Assembly: GCA_001567275.1 (NCBI GenBank)
Contig: LNBX01000034.1
Span: forward strand, 1 to 64,000
Direction of reading: 5' to 3'
Source: Bacteroidetes bacterium OLB10
GTDB taxonomy: Bacteria > Bacteroidota > Bacteroidia > AKYH767-A > OLB10
DNA: 64,000 bases
The position numbers and the translations under genes were made by a program. Positions 25,791-35,375 of this stretch are shown in pieces. The notes below the pieces were generated by a model. The model ran no database searches. It saw only the letters and a program-made list of their open reading frames with translations, and was not told the origin of the DNA. Position 1 is the stretch's first letter. The number at the start of each line of letters is the position of its first letter.

Positions 25791-26945
25791 TTATTTTAAG
25801 CTTTCTTTTTTTCCGTTTTGGTCTGTTATCATAAAATTATTGTTTTCAAACCATAAGGCATACATCTTCCCTTTATCTGAATTTTCCTGATGTTCTAAGT
25901 CAATGACAATTACTTTTTGGTTATACAGATATTGCATTTTTTCAAAGATGGTATGGCCGATAATCATCTTGGCAGCATGATAGTTGGCTAAAGTTTTTTC
26001 AACGTCCTGCTGCGTTTCCATTTTTTTGGCTATTCCACGATACCATATCGGACTTTCATGTCCTATAAATACATTGCTTCTCCGCTCTTCTTTGGTAAAT
26101 TCTTTGTCTATGGATTTCCTTACATGACTGTTTATTTCCTGCAACGAATATTTTTCAGGAAAATTTTTGCTGATTCCGGCATGCACAAAAACATAATCAC
26201 CAATTTTCTCTACTGCATTTTTAGTTCGCAGCCATCTTCCTGCTTCAGTATTTTGTGCAAACCACTTCTTATATGCCAAATGTAAAGTGTCGGCATTCTT
26301 AAAATATTTACTTCTCACATATTTTAAATTCCCTTGCAGATTCATTATTTCATGGTTGCCGAGAATAAAATGCACTTTACCTCCCTGTTGCTCTGCTTCC
26401 TGTTCAAGCTTATAAATTAGCCAAAGGCATTCGCTCACATTAATGCCTCTGTCGAAAAAATCTCCAACCAGTACCAAATGATTTTTGCCAAACGTCCAGT
26501 GAAAATTGCTGTCAATAATTTTATTACCCAGCAAGATGGATTTAAAACCTTTGAAGTTTCCTTCAATGTCTGAAATGATCAGCATTTTTTCAGGAAGTGT
26601 ATATTCAGCAGGTTCGGTTTTAAGTTTGTTCTTCAGTTGAAACTGAAAACGATCATTGGTTTCATTGATGTAGCAAGTAAGGGTATCTTTCTTTTGTATG
26701 GTTTCCTTGCTTACAAAATATCCAGTATCTTTTGGATAAATCTGATATTTTAAAACAGACTTGTTCTCATAAACAATGATTGGCCCTTCGCTGGTGATGG
26801 ATGCATGGCTGTCATCTTTCGATTTTGTTTTATCTAAAACTGAATCATTCGATACCTGAATGTTGTCCTGTAATTTATCAGCCCCGTTTGCAAAATAAGC
26901 AGAAAGTAAAAGTGATACTACAAGAAGAGTTGTTCTTATTTTCAT
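25791..26945 (-). CDS. Metallophosphoesterase, calcineurin-like
   Basis: 384 aa with an N-terminal signal or anchor (5-21). The metallophosphoesterase motifs are present at DIEGN (126-130), GDFFDRG (161-167) and GNHEI (196-200), followed by the downstream FVHAGIS and IGHTIF histidines. The first motif is normally DxHG; here the His is Glu128. The protein is probably periplasmic and hydrolyses a phosphoester. Substrate unknown; PPP-like phosphatases are the closest pattern I recognise. Confidence 0.82.
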   Translation of the reverse strand: MKIRTTLLVVSLLLSAYFANGADKLQDNIQVSNDSVLDKTKSKDDSHASITSEGPIIVYENKSVLKYQIYPKDTGYFVSKETIQKKDTLTCYINETNDRFQFQLKNKLKTEPAEYTLPEKMLIISDIEGNFKGFKSILLGNKIIDSNFHWTFGKNHLVLVGDFFDRGINVSECLWLIYKLEQEAEQQGGKVHFILGNHEIMNLQGNLKYVRSKYFKNADTLHLAYKKWFAQNTEAGRWLRTKNAVEKIGDYVFVHAGISKNFPEKYSLQEINSHVRKSIDKEFTKEERRSNVFIGHESPIWYRGIAKKMETQQDVEKTLANYHAAKMIIGHTIFEKMQYLYNQKVIVIDLEHQENSDKGKMYALWFENNNFMITDQNGKKESLK

Positions 26946-27088
26946 TAGTTGGATATATTAATAATCATGTAAAAATAGCAGTTGACATCCATAGACTCAA
27001 GCCTCCGGATACACAGTGAAAAAATATTTTCAGTTTAAATAGGGGTAGAAGCCCTGATTCCTGTCTTATTCTAAAACGAACATATTTT

Positions 27089-29446
27089 ATGATTAAGCAA
27101 ATTTTAAGTATTACCCTTTTTTGCATGGCTGCATGGGGCAGTTTTGCACAGCCAATTACTCAAACCATCAGAGGTACAATTGTTGATATGGTTACACAAT
27201 CGCCACTTCCGGGAGCGAGCGTGGTTATTACTGATGCTGCTGAGTTTACAGGAACAACTACTGATGTAAATGGCAATTTTACCCTTCACAATGTACCTGT
27301 CGGAAAACATACATTGCAGATTACATTTTTAGGTTATAAAGAAAGAATTCTTCCCAACGTAATAGTAAACTCCGGAAAGGAAACAGTTCTCTCCATAACA
27401 CTTGAAGAGAAAATAATTGAAAGCAAGGAAGTAGTCATTACTGCAAAAGTTGAAAAAGACAAACCATTGAATGAATACTCCACAGTGAGTGCACGCACAT
27501 TTTCTGTTGAAGAAACTCAGAAGTTTGCAGCAGCAGTGAATGACCCTGCTCGCATGGCATCATCTTTTGCAGGAGTAATAGGCACTGATGATGGGAATAA
27601 CAACATCTCTATCAGAGGCAATTCGCCAAATGGTTTAATCTGGCGGATGGAAGGTGTGGAGATTCCCAATCCAAACCATTTCAGTAATGTGGGCACTTCG
27701 GGTGGTGGTATATCTATGTTGAGCGCACAGGTGCTCACCAATTCTGATTTTCTCACAGGTGCATTTCCGGCAGAGTATGGCAATGCTATCAGCGGTGTAT
27801 TTGATCTCAAACTGCGAAAAGGGAATAACCAAAAGCATGAATATACAATTCAGGCAGGTATGCTGGGACTTGATGCTGCTGCCGAAGGGCCTTTTGCAAA
27901 AAACTATAAAGGCTCTTATCTGATTAATTACCGTTACAGCACACTTTCACTACTGAGTAAATTAGGAGTGGATGTGGGTTTTGGAGAAACCAATTTTCAG
28001 GATTTGTCTTATAATATTTCTCTTCCTGCAGGACGAATGGGAAACTTCTCTGTGTTTGGCTTTGGAGGATTTTCTGATCAGAAATTTGAAGCAAAGAAAG
28101 ATTCTTCGGAGTGGGAATCGAATTACGACAGATACTCTTTTAAATTCAAAATGTTTACAGGCGCAACAGGAATTATACATACCATACCATTAAACTCATC
28201 CGCTTATCTGCGCACCACACTTTCAGGTTCAATAACTGATAAAGTTTATGATGACGAGAGAGTAATGGAGGATTATACGTCATTGCCAAATACCTATCAG
28301 AACTACACGCAAAACAGGTTATCTCTCACAAGCATTCTTACCAAAAAAATAAACACTAAAATCAGTTTGAAGGCAGGGGTAACGGGGAATAAACTCTTTT
28401 ATTCATTTCTGGACAGGGAAGTTGAATTGCCTTCTTATAACAGAAATGTTTTAATTGACCGGAATGGTTCTGCATATACACTGGAAGCATTTGCGCAGTG
28501 GAACTATCACATCACTGAAAATATTTCGTGGATAGGAGGATTGCATGCTGTTACCTTTACCGGCAATCATACAGGTTCTGTAGAGCCGCGTACTTCATTG
28601 AAGTTTGATATTGCCGGCAGGCAAACAGTGAGCATTGGTTATGGATTGCACAGTCAGATGCAACCTCTTGGTGTGTATTATGCAAAAGTGGAAAATGGTA
28701 ATGGCACTTATTACGAACCGAACAGACATCTTGATTTTACCAAAGCGCATCATCTGGTGCTTGCATACGACCGTTCACTTACGGAGTGGATGCATGTGAA
28801 AACAGAAATGTACTATCAGTATTTATTTCATGTTCCAGAGGGCACTGTTGCTTCGCAAAATCTTTCGATGCTGAATAATGACGGAGGGTTTGAAACTTCG
28901 CCAATGGTGAATGACGGAGTGGGCAGAAATTACGGACTGGAATTAACGGTTGAACAGTTTATGCATAAGGATTTTTATTTCCTGCTTTCAGCATCCTTAT
29001 ACGACAGCAAGTTTAAAGGTACTGATGGTAACTGGTACAATACACGTTACAATGGAAAATATGCAGGAAGTTTTACGGCAGGCAAAGACTGGCAAACAGG
29101 CAAACGGTTTGGAAACAGGATAGTGGGAGTTAATATCAAAACTTTATACAGCGGTGGCTTGCGCGAAACTCCGATAGATTTGCAGGCATCCATGCAAAAA
29201 GGAGAAACGGTGTATGTGGATTCACAGCCTTTCACGCTGAAGAAAAAAGATTATTTCAGAACGGATATTAAATTCAGCATCAAGCGTAACCGCCAAAAAA
29301 GTACCATTACATGGGCACTGGATATTCAAAACGTGACTAACAGAAAGAATGTGTATGGAGATTTTTTTGATCCGCTTAGCGGCAAAACAAAAACCTTCTA
29401 TCAAACATCACTTATTCCTGTATTAAGTTATAAGATTGATTTCTGA
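27089..29446 (+). CDS. TonB-dependent outer-membrane receptor
   Basis: 785 aa. Signal peptide 1-20, carboxypeptidase-regulatory-like domain about 26-112 (IRGTIVDMVTQSPLPGASVVI...LQITFLGYKE), plug domain about 130-245 (ISIRGNSPNGLIWRMEGVEIPNPNHF, FPAEYGNAISGVFDLKLR) and the beta barrel to the C-terminus, which ends in Phe as outer-membrane barrels do. No SusD partner is adjacent, so it is not a classical polysaccharide-utilisation pair. Ligand unknown; siderophore, metal or small organic compound are all possible. Confidence 0.9.
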   Translation: MIKQILSITLFCMAAWGSFAQPITQTIRGTIVDMVTQSPLPGASVVITDAAEFTGTTTDVNGNFTLHNVPVGKHTLQITFLGYKERILPNVIVNSGKETVLSITLEEKIIESKEVVITAKVEKDKPLNEYSTVSARTFSVEETQKFAAAVNDPARMASSFAGVIGTDDGNNNISIRGNSPNGLIWRMEGVEIPNPNHFSNVGTSGGGISMLSAQVLTNSDFLTGAFPAEYGNAISGVFDLKLRKGNNQKHEYTIQAGMLGLDAAAEGPFAKNYKGSYLINYRYSTLSLLSKLGVDVGFGETNFQDLSYNISLPAGRMGNFSVFGFGGFSDQKFEAKKDSSEWESNYDRYSFKFKMFTGATGIIHTIPLNSSAYLRTTLSGSITDKVYDDERVMEDYTSLPNTYQNYTQNRLSLTSILTKKINTKISLKAGVTGNKLFYSFLDREVELPSYNRNVLIDRNGSAYTLEAFAQWNYHITENISWIGGLHAVTFTGNHTGSVEPRTSLKFDIAGRQTVSIGYGLHSQMQPLGVYYAKVENGNGTYYEPNRHLDFTKAHHLVLAYDRSLTEWMHVKTEMYYQYLFHVPEGTVASQNLSMLNNDGGFETSPMVNDGVGRNYGLELTVEQFMHKDFYFLLSASLYDSKFKGTDGNWYNTRYNGKYAGSFTAGKDWQTGKRFGNRIVGVNIKTLYSGGLRETPIDLQASMQKGETVYVDSQPFTLKKKDYFRTDIKFSIKRNRQKSTITWALDIQNVTNRKNVYGDFFDPLSGKTKTFYQTSLIPVLSYKIDF

Positions 29447-29496
29447 AAAGTAGATTTGTAGTTATCAATTATCTTTTGTTTTTCCAGATTATGTTA

Positions 29497-32154
29497 TCAA
29501 TGTTTAATGATTAATTTTCTGCATAAAGTTTCGTTTCCATCAAACACTTTCACGAAATAAATTCCATCAGAAATATTTTCAGGTGTGATTACCATTTCAG
29601 AACGGTTATAAATGTTTTGTTTAAGAATCTTCTCACCAAGAATACTTTGTATTTCTACCGTTCCTCTTGCAATTGGTTTTGCAAACAAAATATTCAACTT
29701 GCCGGTTGAAGGGTTTGGATAAACCGTCATTGAGTTGGAAGTATGGTTCTCATTCAACCCAACAGGTAATGTGAGTGTAGCCGAAGCGGTGTTGGTGATG
29801 ATGGCTGGATTGTAATCGAAATAAATATATGCCTTGTTGCTGATTACGGTTCCCGGAGGCAGACCTGCTTTTCTGTTCAGTTTAAATTGAACAAAGCCAT
29901 GGCTTTCGGGTTCATTGTTGGTGCTGTCGGCAAGGTTTATATCAGGAAAATTAAACCTGAGGACATTGCCCTGAAGTAATTGTGTGATTACATTATGACT
30001 TGAAGAAAGAAATGTGAAAGAGGATGCATCCAGATTATTACTTAAGGTATCAAGAATGTAAATATCTTCAGCAGGTGCATTTCCGGTATTCTGGAAATAC
30101 ACAGTAAAAATAAAAGCCTGCTGCGAAGTATCAACAGCACCTGAAGGCCACATGTCCTTAGCATTGGGGTCAAATGAATTGCGAACAGGCCAACAAATGG
30201 AGAGTGTGTTATTAGCAGGATTGTTATCACCTGATGCTGCACTTATATTGAGCAGAACACATAAAGTATCGCCAATATTGGCAGCAGTGCTTATGGAGAT
30301 TTGTACATTAAAATCATTTGCAGGATTTATAAGTGAGAAATCAGGGACAATCCATGTCAGGGTGTCACCTGAAACAGTAGTGGGAGCAATGGCTCCGGGT
30401 AGAGGTGCAACATAACTTACGGGGCCACTGAGTATAGCCTGAACAGAACCGCTGATATTTGTTGAGCACATTGTACCGTAGTTTGTGCCAGCATCACCTG
30501 TAATTAAATAAAGTTTTCGTTGCGCTCCCGGTCGAATTAAACCATCAACTGAAATACTTTTCGATTCAAGATCAAAACCGGGTTTGCACTGCAGACCGAA
30601 ATTGGCAAGGCTGTCGTACGCGTTGGAAGCAGAGAGAGTTGTTGAATAGCTGAAAGAAGACGGGCAAATCAAGTCAAAAGGAAGCTGAGAGGTATCAATA
30701 GTTACCGAATAATTTCCGTAACCTGTACTGAAAGAAAAATCTCCGGATGAGTTGGTCAGAAACTCCTGAACAAATATTCCGGAAGAATCGAGTTTTACGG
30801 GAACTATTTTCAAATCATCATCGCTTACATCTTTTATACAATTGCCATTCACATCCTTAAATACATTACCTGAAATATTCCAGTTTACGGGACAATTACC
30901 TGATGGCTGACACAGGCTGAGTGATCCTATGGAAGGATATGCATGCTGAACCTGAATGACATTGGGAAGACAAGTTAGATTGGTACCGGACCAATTAAAT
31001 GAATAGATACTCTTAACAGGAGGAAGACAGGTTAATTGAGTATTTGAAATATTAAGTGTATATAATGTATCGGGCAAATCAGGCAGCGTAGTTATCGGGC
31101 AATAGGAGCAAGACAATTTATCAAGAGAGGGAGGCAATACAGGCAAGGCAGGCAACTGTACCGAATCGCAGTAAAATTTGACTAATAATGAAGGTAATAC
31201 CGGGTATGCTGTAAGCGGATTATACGCACAGCTAAGTTCGGTTAAGCCGGAATTTAATGCTGGTATATTGGTAAGCTGATTTTTACCGCAATATAATTCA
31301 GAGAGTGAGTTAGGTAAAACAGGGAGGCTTGTAAGATTATTATAATTGCAATCAAGGTAATTAAGAGTGGGTGGTAAATTTGGAAGGGTTGAAATAGCAT
31401 TATATGAACAAGCTAAATAAAATAACATTGAAGGAAGAGCAGGAAGAGATGTAAGTTGGTTGCCACTGCAAGACAAGACAGATAACATAGATGGAAGTGT
31501 AGGCAGTAAAGTGAGATAGTTTTGACTACAATCCAAAGTGCGGAGAGATGTCGGAAGTATGGGTAGATTTGTTAATGAATCGTTACTGCAATCAAGAAAT
31601 TCTAATCCTGCAGGCAAGGCAGGAAGGGAGTAGAGTGGACTATCCTTATAAATTAAATCAGTTAATGTTGATGGTAATGGTGGAAGAGTCTGTAATTCTA
31701 AGTTATAGCAATATAATTTTTTAAGTCCGGGTGGTAAAGGAGGAAGTGATGTTAGTCCCGGACAGTGTGATATTTCGATGTATAACAACGAAGACGGAAA
31801 ATTGGCAATGGTGGTAAGAAATTGATTATTGAGCATTTTAAGGTAAAGCAAAGAAGCATGAAGAGGAGGTAAGAATGTGATATGGTTGTAAGTGCAGATT
31901 AATGTATCCAGGTTGTCAAAATACTGAATGCCGGTAAGGTCGGTAATATTAGCTGATAAATTATTTACCATCGTTGCATTAACGATGAGCGAGCAGGTGG
32001 TGTCCATCATGGTGCCATTCATGCATGATGCATATCCGTTGTTGTTGAGCCAGGTGCGGAAGGCAGTGTCGGGAATATTTACAAACTGAGCAGACAGAGA
32101 GGTATTTAAAAATATACCTAATACAAGAAGTAAGATAGTTGTTTTCTTTTTCAT
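29497..32154 (-). CDS. Leucine-rich-repeat surface protein with T9SS sorting domain
   Basis: 885 aa from ATG 32154 (MKKKTTILLLVLGIFLN signal peptide). Residues ~60-400 are about 17 leucine-rich repeats of 20-21 residues with consensus LPxLPxxLxxLxCSxNxLTx. Then come a Gly-rich carboxypeptidase-like segment (WNISGNVFKDVNGNCIKD), a large beta region with the DPNAKDMWPSG and FQNTGNAPAEDIYILDTLS motifs typical of DUF7619-type surface proteins, and a C-terminal sorting domain (MTVYPNPSTGKLNILF...ISDGIYFVKVF). Probably cell-surface attached and binding protein or glycan ligands. Confidence 0.87.
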   Translation of the reverse strand: MKKKTTILLLVLGIFLNTSLSAQFVNIPDTAFRTWLNNNGYASCMNGTMMDTTCSLIVNATMVNNLSANITDLTGIQYFDNLDTLICTYNHITFLPPLHASLLYLKMLNNQFLTTIANFPSSLLYIEISHCPGLTSLPPLPPGLKKLYCYNLELQTLPPLPSTLTDLIYKDSPLYSLPALPAGLEFLDCSNDSLTNLPILPTSLRTLDCSQNYLTLLPTLPSMLSVLSCSGNQLTSLPALPSMLFYLACSYNAISTLPNLPPTLNYLDCNYNNLTSLPVLPNSLSELYCGKNQLTNIPALNSGLTELSCAYNPLTAYPVLPSLLVKFYCDSVQLPALPVLPPSLDKLSCSYCPITTLPDLPDTLYTLNISNTQLTCLPPVKSIYSFNWSGTNLTCLPNVIQVQHAYPSIGSLSLCQPSGNCPVNWNISGNVFKDVNGNCIKDVSDDDLKIVPVKLDSSGIFVQEFLTNSSGDFSFSTGYGNYSVTIDTSQLPFDLICPSSFSYSTTLSASNAYDSLANFGLQCKPGFDLESKSISVDGLIRPGAQRKLYLITGDAGTNYGTMCSTNISGSVQAILSGPVSYVAPLPGAIAPTTVSGDTLTWIVPDFSLINPANDFNVQISISTAANIGDTLCVLLNISAASGDNNPANNTLSICWPVRNSFDPNAKDMWPSGAVDTSQQAFIFTVYFQNTGNAPAEDIYILDTLSNNLDASSFTFLSSSHNVITQLLQGNVLRFNFPDINLADSTNNEPESHGFVQFKLNRKAGLPPGTVISNKAYIYFDYNPAIITNTASATLTLPVGLNENHTSNSMTVYPNPSTGKLNILFAKPIARGTVEIQSILGEKILKQNIYNRSEMVITPENISDGIYFVKVFDGNETLCRKLIIKH

Positions 32155-32479
32155 GATAATAATTTCGATAAAAGTATAAGAAATCAAAATCAATCGGAAT
32201 AGTTCTGTAAAATAGTTTGACAGGAGTGAGGTAAGAATCTGAAGTAATGGAGAGAGTGAGGAGTGACTGTTTATTTCAAATCGCTCAAACCAAGTTGTGT
32301 GTGGAGGTATGAAGGATTGAAATAAATATTTGAACTACTCGCGACTAAATTACATTCATTGAAATTTAAGTGTTGTATCCATGTAATACCAAAAGGAACA
32401 GCGAATGAATTTTTTTTCAGAAACAAAACAAACATTTAACGAGTGTTAAATGCAATGATGGAATGACAGCGCAGCAGTT

Positions 32480-33751
32480 TTATTCTGTCTGTTTGTTTTT
32501 GGTACGCGAGGTTTTTGTTTTTGTACCGGCAGCTTTTGGAGCAGATTTTTTTCCAGCTTTGGTTTTGCCGGAGGGTTGCAGTGTGGCTTCGAAGTCGGCA
32601 AAAACATTCATGTAGAAGATGTAGGCATCATAAGGAGAGTTGTAGGGGCTGAAGTATTTGTGTACATCGCCATCACTCCAGAACTTGGTGCTCATGTAGT
32701 AAAAGTGGTCGCTGGTTTGGAGTTTTCCCCAAATGTCGGTGAGGTCTTTGTTGTCAGCGGCAATTACCTGATTGCTGATAGAGTAAATTTTGGTGAGTGC
32801 TTCCTGCTGCATGTTGTTGCCCAGCCATGCGCTGAGGTCGCGCTCGCTGTCGGCCCAGCTCACAAACTCATGTGCATCGTACACTCCGCGTGCGTTGTAA
32901 GCATCCACTACTTCTGAAGGTGTTTTGAAACTGAAGTCGGGGTGCTTGAGAATTTCACGCGGTAAATGATCCATGAAATCGAAAATGCCGGTGCTTTCCC
33001 ACTGGTGTTCGCCAAAGGTTTCGTAGTCCATGAAGAGGTTGATGACATCGCCTGTGCCTGCAACTTTGTGAATCCAGGAGGCATAGGTGTCGGCATGGAG
33101 TGGCCACTCACTCCAGTTTTTGTCGGAGAAGCGGAATGCAATATCGTCACTGAGGCGGTAGTTTTTGAGTAATGCTTTGATGGATTTGGTGCCTACGGGT
33201 TTGAGAAGTTGGTTGGGGTGTTTGCCATTGAGCAAACGATCTACACCTTCGCAGAGAATTCCTTTGTAGCCCATTTTTTCGATAAATGCAGCAAGTTCGT
33301 TGTTGTAAATAAGTTCGGTGTTTCTGAAAACTTTTGGTTTTTGTTTGAAATAATGTTCAATGCGCTGATCGTGTTCCTGTACCTGACGCACAAACTCATC
33401 TTTGTTGTAGAGAAAACTGAGAGAGTGGTAATAAGTTTCGGATAAAAATTCAACGCAGCCTGTTTTTGCAAGGTCAACAAAAGTTTGCAATACATCGGGG
33501 CGGTAGAGTTCCATTTGCTCTATGACTGTGCCGCTGAGGGAATACGAAATGCGGAACTTGCCTTTGTGACGTTTGATAAGTTCGAGCATTTTGTGATTGG
33601 CAGGCAGGTAACATTTTTCCGAAACCTTGTCCATGATCCATTTATTTTTTTCGCTGTCTTCGTAGAAGTGATCTTTGCCAATGTCGAACACGCTGTAGTG
33701 TTTGATGCGAAATGGCTGATGTACCTGAAAATAAAAACAAACGGACGGCAT
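32480..33751 (-). CDS. Glycoside hydrolase family 57
   Basis: 423 aa without a signal peptide, so cytosolic. GH57 landmarks: HQPFR at 11-15, nucleophile candidate E146 in FRNTELIYNN and acid D242/E244 in MDYETFGEHQ. Acts on alpha-1,4/1,6 glucans (alpha-amylase, 4-alpha-glucanotransferase or branching type; subtype not certain). The C-terminal ~35 residues are a Lys/Thr/Ala-rich tail. It is paired with the glycogen-synthase-like GT4 gene upstream on the same strand, a common Bacteroidota glycogen-metabolism pair. Confidence 0.88.
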   Translation of the reverse strand: MPSVCFYFQVHQPFRIKHYSVFDIGKDHFYEDSEKNKWIMDKVSEKCYLPANHKMLELIKRHKGKFRISYSLSGTVIEQMELYRPDVLQTFVDLAKTGCVEFLSETYYHSLSFLYNKDEFVRQVQEHDQRIEHYFKQKPKVFRNTELIYNNELAAFIEKMGYKGILCEGVDRLLNGKHPNQLLKPVGTKSIKALLKNYRLSDDIAFRFSDKNWSEWPLHADTYASWIHKVAGTGDVINLFMDYETFGEHQWESTGIFDFMDHLPREILKHPDFSFKTPSEVVDAYNARGVYDAHEFVSWADSERDLSAWLGNNMQQEALTKIYSISNQVIAADNKDLTDIWGKLQTSDHFYYMSTKFWSDGDVHKYFSPYNSPYDAYIFYMNVFADFEATLQPSGKTKAGKKSAPKAAGTKTKTSRTKNKQTE

Positions 33752-33840
33752 AGTTTATTATTTTTTTAATAGATGGTTGGGTAAAATGTGATTTGCTTGT
33801 TGCATATTTTTTTCAAACATAGTAATTCCATTGGAATGAA

Positions 33841-35146
33841 TCAGGAAAGGAGACCATGTTTTTTGTAACCTTCCATTACACGGTTGGCTGCAATGTCCCA
33901 ACTGATGTTTTTTTAAATCTTTTGAGGCATCGTCAACTACCTGACTGTGAAGTGTACTGTTGTCGAGGAGGCTTAAAATATATTCGGCAGCCTGATTGAT
34001 GTCCCAGAAATCGAACTTGAGTGCACCTGAAAGCACTTCGGACACACCTGACTGTTTGCTGATGACTACAGGTATATCAAACTGCACTGCTTCGACAGCA
34101 GAAAGTCCGAAAGGCTCGCTTACGGAAGGCATGCAATAAGCATCAGCAATGGATAACAAATAACGCACCTTGTCTAAACCAAGAAATCCTGCAAGGTGAA
34201 AACGATGGCCGATTTGTTTCTGAGCTACTTTTTCGAGAATACGGTTTTGCATGTCACCTGTGCCTGCCATGATGAATCGTACATTGGGATTTTTTTCGAG
34301 TACTTTGGCAGCAATGTCCACAAAATATTCCGGACCTTTCTGTCGAGTAAGCCTTCCGACAAACAACACTACTTTTTCGTTGTAGGGGCTTTTGGTGCGG
34401 AAAGGTTTTACCTCGCGAATACCGTTGTGTACAGGAAAAATTTTGCGGTAGTCAATACCATAATATTCATTGATGATGTTACCCGTGAAATTGCTTACGG
34501 GCATGAGCAGGTCAGCTTCCTGCATGCCTCGTTTTTCCATCTGATAAACCCATCCCTGGCTGTTGACTCCGCCACGGTCAACTTCGAGGGAGTGAACGTG
34601 GACTACAAGTGGTTTGCCGGTGATTTTTTTTATTTCCATACCTGCAAGCATGGTCATCCAGTCGTGTGCATGAATGATGTCGAAGTCGAGGGTTTGCGCC
34701 AACAGCGAAGCAAGTTCGCCAAAGACAGTAACTTTTTCGATAACATCACCGCCATAGAGGTCGTCAATGTGAAATACTTTGGCATTTTTTCTTCCTATAC
34801 GCACTTCTTTCATGTACTGACTGTGAATGTCAACACCGGGAATAGTGAAAGCATTTTTTCTTTCGGTATAGTAAGGATTTAACTCCGAAGGGATGAAGTG
34901 AACATCTTCAAAAGTTTTGTACTCATCTTTATAGTTCACCTGTTTGAGTGTGCGGGAGTCAATGGTGTTGAGACCGATAAGGTTCAGGTCTTTGACCACA
35001 AAATCAGGGTTACTTTTGGGAATAATCATCGTTACCTTGGCATGTTTTACCATTGCCAGGCACAGGTCGTGGCAGGCTACGCCAAGTCCGCCATTTATTA
35101 CGGGTGGAAATTCCCAACCCAACATCAAAACTTTCGGTTTCCTCAT
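33841..35146 (-). CDS. GT4 glycosyltransferase, glycogen-synthase-like; 3' frame broken at a T7 run
   Basis: N-terminal MLGWEFPPVINGGLGVACHDL is the nucleotide-sugar loop of GT4/GT5 synthases; the C-terminal Rossmann half has VLFVGRLTRQKGPEYFVD, the G-T-G-D motif and PSVSEPFGLSAVEA. The frame as written runs past to 33758 with an unnatural tail after DASKDLKK. If the T7 run 33908-33914 has six bases, the tail becomes NISWDIAANRVMEGYKKHG and stops at 33841, matching family C-termini, so I end the gene there. Likely makes alpha-glucan from ADP- or UDP-glucose, in an operon with GH57. Confidence 0.85.
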
Positions 35147-35189
35147 CTTTTCTCTTCGTTTAAATTTTTTCTCAGGTATTGCAGTCGTG

Positions 35190-35197
35190 CAAAAATA
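35190..35197 (-). promoter_or_regulatory. -7 promoter element of the GT4-GH57 operon
   Basis: Minus-strand TATTTTTG matches TAnnTTTG, 44 bases upstream of the GT4 ATG. Confidence 0.45.
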
Positions 35198-35375
35198 GGA
35201 GAAAGCAGCATTGAAAAATGATTATCAACTTTAATCATCAACAATTAATCGTGCAAACATCTGTTAACAGGCAGTGTTGGTTAAAGTAAGCGTGCACAAA
35301 AATTTAATTGATACAGTTTTGCTAATTTCACGCCATTAAAAAACAGATTTTTTTCAGTATAGTTTTAAAGCAGAT

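Noticed and set aside
34196..34882. 228-codon plus-strand frame opposite the GT4 gene
   Set aside because: Antisense of conserved GT4 motifs; composition is atypical.
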